Origin: Verpa conica
Taxonomy: Eukaryota > Ascomycota > Pezizomycetes > Pezizales > Morchellaceae
Direction: 5' to 3'
NCBI GenBank assembly: GCA_033030425.1
Contig: JAUFSD010000019.1
Coordinates: 682,001 to 746,000, forward strand
Length of the DNA stretch: 64,000 bases
Shown here: piece by piece, positions 60,661-64,000 of the stretch
How the letters are laid out: every line of letters starts with the position of its first letter
How positions within the stretch are numbered: the stretch's first letter is position 1
Program-made: the position numbers and the translations under genes
Notes under the pieces: generated by a model
What the model saw: the letters and a program-made list of their open reading frames with translations, nothing else
The model's database searches: none
What the model was told of the DNA's origin: nothing

Positions 60661-61022
60661 CACTGCGGTCACTACTTACCACCCCCCATAACCACCCCCC
60701 CGGTGACATCCTGCGCCAGGAGGAAGGGAAAAAAAGTCCTGGATTCCCTCTTGGAAAAAGGAAGGAATACCCCGAGGGAAAGGGTACCAAGCAATAATAA
60801 TAATAATAGCCTACAGTCTTCCATCTTCGATAGACGAGACACCATACAACCTCCTTCGCTACGAATACTGCCATTATACTGCCACTGCCACTACTACTGC
60901 TACAACACTAGTATCAATAACTAGAGGGTTCACAGAGCCCCTTCGCAACTGGCGAAAGCTAATCTGGTTACCCTTCTGTGATAGCCGGGAGTGGGGTGGT
61001 TCCAACAGTAGCAGCCGCTATC

Positions 61023-62457
61023 ATGGAGATATTAGAGAAGATTCCAGCCTTCGTCCGCATAAGCGGCCCTCCAAACAGCAACTACCTAGTAGGATACCCC
61101 GGAATCTCAGCCACTATGGTAAACTCCCTCTCCTCTTATCCATTCTCTGATTCTTCACCCTCCCCACCCCCATCTCCCTAGCGAAAGTAGGTTGAGATTC
61201 TAGTTGTAGGGGAGCTGACCAGAGTTCTGCTGCTCTCTTCCAGCCTCGGATAGAAGGCAAAGTCGAGATTCGCCCCGGCTCGGGATTCACGGCCCCCGTC
61301 GGTATCTCATACGTCTCCATTGGTCTCTTTCGGAGGGAAACAATACATCCGCACGCGGACGGGGTCATCAGCGGTCGGCTGGCCGCACCGCGGAAGGAGA
61401 TACGGAAACTCATAGCAGAAGCACAGATACTATACCAATGTCCAGTGGGTAAATCGTATGAGATGGTAATGGCGATGGACCTACCGTTCATGTTGATGAT
61501 ACCAGTATCGGGGGTTGGGACGGAAGATATTGGTAACGTTCCGCCGGCTAGCTTAACGCTGCCGTCACGGATTGCTGAGACTTATTATGAGCTGGAGGTG
61601 TGCGTGAGGCAGGGCCACTCGGAATTAACAAAACATACGTTCCCGGTACCGCTGACCCGGTACGACACATTATCTTCATTTGGGATGTACAATAGACCGG
61701 CAACGCAGGAGCGGGTGTCAGATCACCTGGTAACGCTGTGTATGGTTCTGGAGCGGTGGTCGTTTGGTCCGAATGATCCTGTAGAGGTCTCAGTGCGGTT
61801 GTCACCAAATCCGGATTGGATTGTGAAGGCGCGGAAGGTGTCGATATCGAAAATCGTGGTGGTGATAGAGGAGCAGATCACGTACAATCCGCAAGGCGAT
61901 GAGCCATCAACAAAGGTCAATAAACTCATTAGCAAGAAGGAGGTTGTGGGGCAGAAGTTACCAGAGGCAGGATATGAGACCAAGATTAAGTTAAGGTTCC
62001 CGGCGAAGGAGTTAAGGGATAGTGATGGATTTCTTCCACCAGGGAAGGCAGCATTTCCTATGTACGAGGTTAGCGGGTTCACTACATCAGCAACACTATA
62101 TAAGATTAATTATTTCCTGACAGTCAAGGTACGTTTTCCTCAATCATCCTATGCCACGTAGTTTTTTCCTTTTTCCGTCGTGCTACCATTAAGCTAAGTT
62201 TACAACCACTCTAGGCACACATGTCGAGCTGCAAAGACATCACGCTACGTCAAGAAATCGTAGTCTCCCCATTCGACCACAAAGCCTGCCACGAAGAACT
62301 GCCAGCAATTCAAGAAGCAGCCCAAGTAGCATACCGCATAAACCAGGAGGGTCCGCGGCTTCCAGCGCCAGTCATTATATACCCTCACGACACAGCAATG
62401 TTAAGACGCGTGGGAATGGCGAAAGTTGGGAATGAGCGGAAATTACTCATTGAATGA
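61023..62457 (+). CDS. Arrestin-fold protein
   Basis: This is an arrestin-like protein (arrestin N and C sandwich domains), related to fungal alpha-arrestins, which link plasma-membrane transporters to Rsp5-type ubiquitin ligases. Three exons (61023-61118, 61244-62128, 62215-62457) give 407 aa. The first strand region reads SGPPNSNYLVGYPGISATM-PRIEGKVEIRP, followed by GISYVSIGLFRRETI. SYEMVMAMDLPFMLMIP and ASLTLPSRIAETYYELEVCV are the typical middle of the N-terminal domain. The C-terminal domain has DPVEVSVRLSPNPDWIVKARKVSISKI and then KIKLRFPAK and TTSATLYKINYFLTVK-AHMSSCKDITL across the last intron. No PY motif is obvious in this length, so it may be a simpler member. An in-frame ATG at 60978 would add 15 residues of weak character. 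Confidence 0.85.
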
Positions 62458-63558
62458 AACCGGTTTTCACGATGCTATACCGCGTACCCAATTTTTTTCT
62501 CTTTTTTAGAAAAGAAAAACGACTATTGAAGATGAGAAAATCGGGTTTAAATCAAGGGAAAAGAGGTTGTGTGGGGGGTTTGGGGGGAGCATTTCCTTTT
62601 CTATTTTGATCATCTTATTTTTCTCTCTACGCCCTGGGGTCCAAGGTTTGTTTTTTATTATTTATTCTGGAGTTATAATGTGGGAATAATTTTTTTCACT
62701 GGGATCTTTATTTCTCTTGGTATATTTCATTGAACTTTCTTGTGGATTTTTTCCTCTTTCTATTTCAGAGGCTGCGGGAGCGCTGCGGGACTTGGGTTCG
62801 GATAACTTTTATTTTTCTTTCTTCTCTGATTATATGAGCATGGGAGTAAGTTTGTGTATCTCTTTAAATTACCCCCATATTTCCCCCTTCCCTTCTTTTT
62901 CAGTACAGATAGTCTTTTTTCCATGTATCTATTTTTTGACACCTTCCGCTCCACCCACCCATTCTCTTTCTCTCCTTGGGCGTTTTATTTAGGGAGAGGT
63001 GGGGGAGGTCATGACTCATAAGTAGTCACCTACTGAAACAGCTGTAGCTGTAGCTCAGTCTGATAGATCATCACTCTATCTCCAAGATTTTATAGGCCTT
63101 TTCATCTCTCTCTTTCTTGTGTTTATGTGTACGTGTGCTAGTAAGTGCACTATTGAGACAGAGTAGTACCAGGCGGCGGCTCTAGATATCGACACATTTA
63201 AAACCCCAATGGAGTACTGTAGCTGAGAATCAACAAATAAATTATTACTCACGTGCACGGATCGGCTATCTTTTAATTTTTTTTTCTAGATTAAAAAAGA
63301 AAAAAAACGGGAAATGAGCATCCCATAGGCGGGGAGATCTCGTTCCTGAATTTCTTTTTCACTTTATCGGTAATCGATAAGCCACCCAGCCACCCACCCC
63401 GCTTAGCTTAGCTTAGTTATCGATAGCCGACAAGGGAGGGCGGGGTCCGTGACTCAACCCCTCCACGTGCAACGCGACGACAACGCGAGGTTACTACTTC
63501 TCACAACGCGCCTCTCTACACACACCCCAACCCTCTCCAACATAAATATCTAAGAAAA
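62458..63558. other. Spacer upstream of the elongin C gene
   Basis: No gene is supported. The first 500 bp are T-rich, the arrestin gene's 3' region. Near 63372-63424 lie paired inverted ATCGATAA and TTATCGAT sites and three cttag units, 135-190 bp before the elongin C start. A tRNA A-box-like stretch at 63050 has no B-box. Confidence 0.55.
63372..63424 (+). promoter_or_regulatory. Inverted ATCGATAA / TTATCGAT pair upstream of elongin C
   Basis: ATCGATAA at 63372 and TTATCGAT at 63417 form an 8-bp inverted pair with a 37-bp spacer. The TATCGATA-like core recalls a proliferation-gene motif in animals, but a fungal role is unproven. Confidence 0.3.
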
Positions 63559-64000
63559 ATGGCAGAAGATACAAACTCCGTTGTTCTAGTCTCTAACGAC
63601 AACTTCCAGTTCGTTGTGCGGAAGTCTGCGGCGATGGTGTCACCGGCTATTAAGAGCATGTTGGATAAGCGAAGTATGCACCCCCATTTCATCTTATAAT
63701 AAAGTCAGGGAGGGGGGATGTGTGTGTGTGTGTGTGTGTTGATTTAGGGGTGCAGGTAATTTTGCTGAGGCAAGGGAGAATAAGATTGTTTTTCAGAACA
63801 TGAGGTACTTCCCCCCACCTCTCACCTCTCCCCCACCTTCCTCTTGAATTCTTGGGCGAAGCTGGAGACTGATATGGTCTGGATAGTGCGGTGATTCTCG
63901 AGAAGGTGTGCGAGTACTTTTACTACAATGAGAAGTATCGCGATGCGAAGGATGTGCCGGATATGGATATTCCACCTGAGCTTGCACTTGAGTTATTGAT
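63559..64000 (+). CDS. elc1: Elongin C (Skp1/BTB fold), cut by the window edge
   Basis: Elongin C is a small Skp1-fold adaptor in elongin and cullin ubiquitin-ligase complexes. Three exons are seen (63559-63673, 63756-63804, 63887 to the window edge). It starts MAEDTNSVVLVSNDNFQFVV, then KSAAMVSPAIKSMLDKRS, across the intron to NFAEARENKIVFQNM, and, after the second intron, SAVILEKVCEYFYYNEKY. PDMDIPPELALELL follows and the window ends there. The family normally ends soon after this in MAADYLDC, so only about ten residues are missing. Exons are phase-consistent. The first intron contains a (GT)n run of about 20 bp. Confidence 0.92.

Larger units (their letters stand above)
58927..61022. other. 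Spacer with simple repeats between divergent ulp1 and arrestin genes
   Basis: No gene is supported over 2.1 kb. Contents: a TG/TATG-rich stretch (about 59260-59340), TACATGTA at 59580 and 59900, a CAG/AGC-type repeat (about 60430-60480), a (CCCTCG)/(CCCAC)-rich stretch (about 60585-60660), and a small AAT run near 60794-60808. Open frames of 100-146 codons occur on both strands in this GC-rich part, but they have no family character. Confidence 0.55.

Noticed and set aside
63045..63110. tRNA-like tagctcagtctgatag stretch
   Set aside because: It resembles a D-arm, but no B-box, no anticodon or T arm, and no T-run follows.

Overview
This window is nuclear DNA from a filamentous ascomycete fungus. 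The evidence is intron-rich genes with 50-75 bp introns (GT..AG, often with a CTAAC-like branch site), fungus-specific families (She9/Mdm33, DUF3112, Pps1, GH72 glucanosyltransferase, Sen54, Nsp1) and no operons, bacterial genes or plasmid features. The genus cannot be fixed from sequence alone. Gene-poor, AT-rich spacers of 1-4.5 kb between compact housekeeping genes would suit a Pezizomycetes-type genome, but that is a guess. I resolved 21 protein genes (20 complete, one cut by the right edge) by joining exons in phase and comparing with family consensus remembered from knowledge. No database search was run.

Layout, left to right: idi1 (-, isopentenyl diphosphate isomerase); CLC chloride/proton antiporter (+, Gef1-like); HAD phosphatase (-); she9/mdm33 (+, mitochondrial inner membrane); a gene-poor stretch with a decayed ankyrin-repeat gene (-, about 11.6-13.4 kb); Dpb3/CHRAC-type histone-fold protein (-); secreted, probably GPI-anchored protein (+); large unrecognised basic protein with an acidic tract (-, five exons, 854 aa), divergent from a DUF3112 membrane protein (+); pps1 dual-specificity phosphatase (+); PP2A catalytic subunit (+); Rieske protein rip1 (-); nucleoporin nsp1 (-); a 4.6 kb spacer with a higher-order tandem repeat (41.2-42.0 kb); PQ-loop membrane protein (+); small coiled-coil protein (-); SRP receptor alpha (+); sen54 tRNA endonuclease subunit (-); GH72 glucanosyltransferase (+); F-box-like ankyrin protein (-); ulp1 SUMO protease (-); arrestin-like protein (+); elongin C (+, partial).

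The genes are mostly unrelated housekeeping functions (isoprenoid synthesis, respiration, nuclear transport, protein targeting, tRNA splicing, SUMO, cell wall). I see no biosynthetic cluster and no defence or conflict island. I did not find a convincing new multi-gene system. The more unusual items are: an 854-aa protein of unknown family, recovered by phase-matched splicing; a 23-residue tandem duplication at the She9 C-terminus; a 16-nt microexon and a GC-AG intron in the CLC gene; a 395-bp higher-order satellite; possible Pol III (tRNA-like) elements in spacers; a 12+12 bp hairpin just past the unknown gene; and a marked excess of the palindrome TACATGTA across the window.
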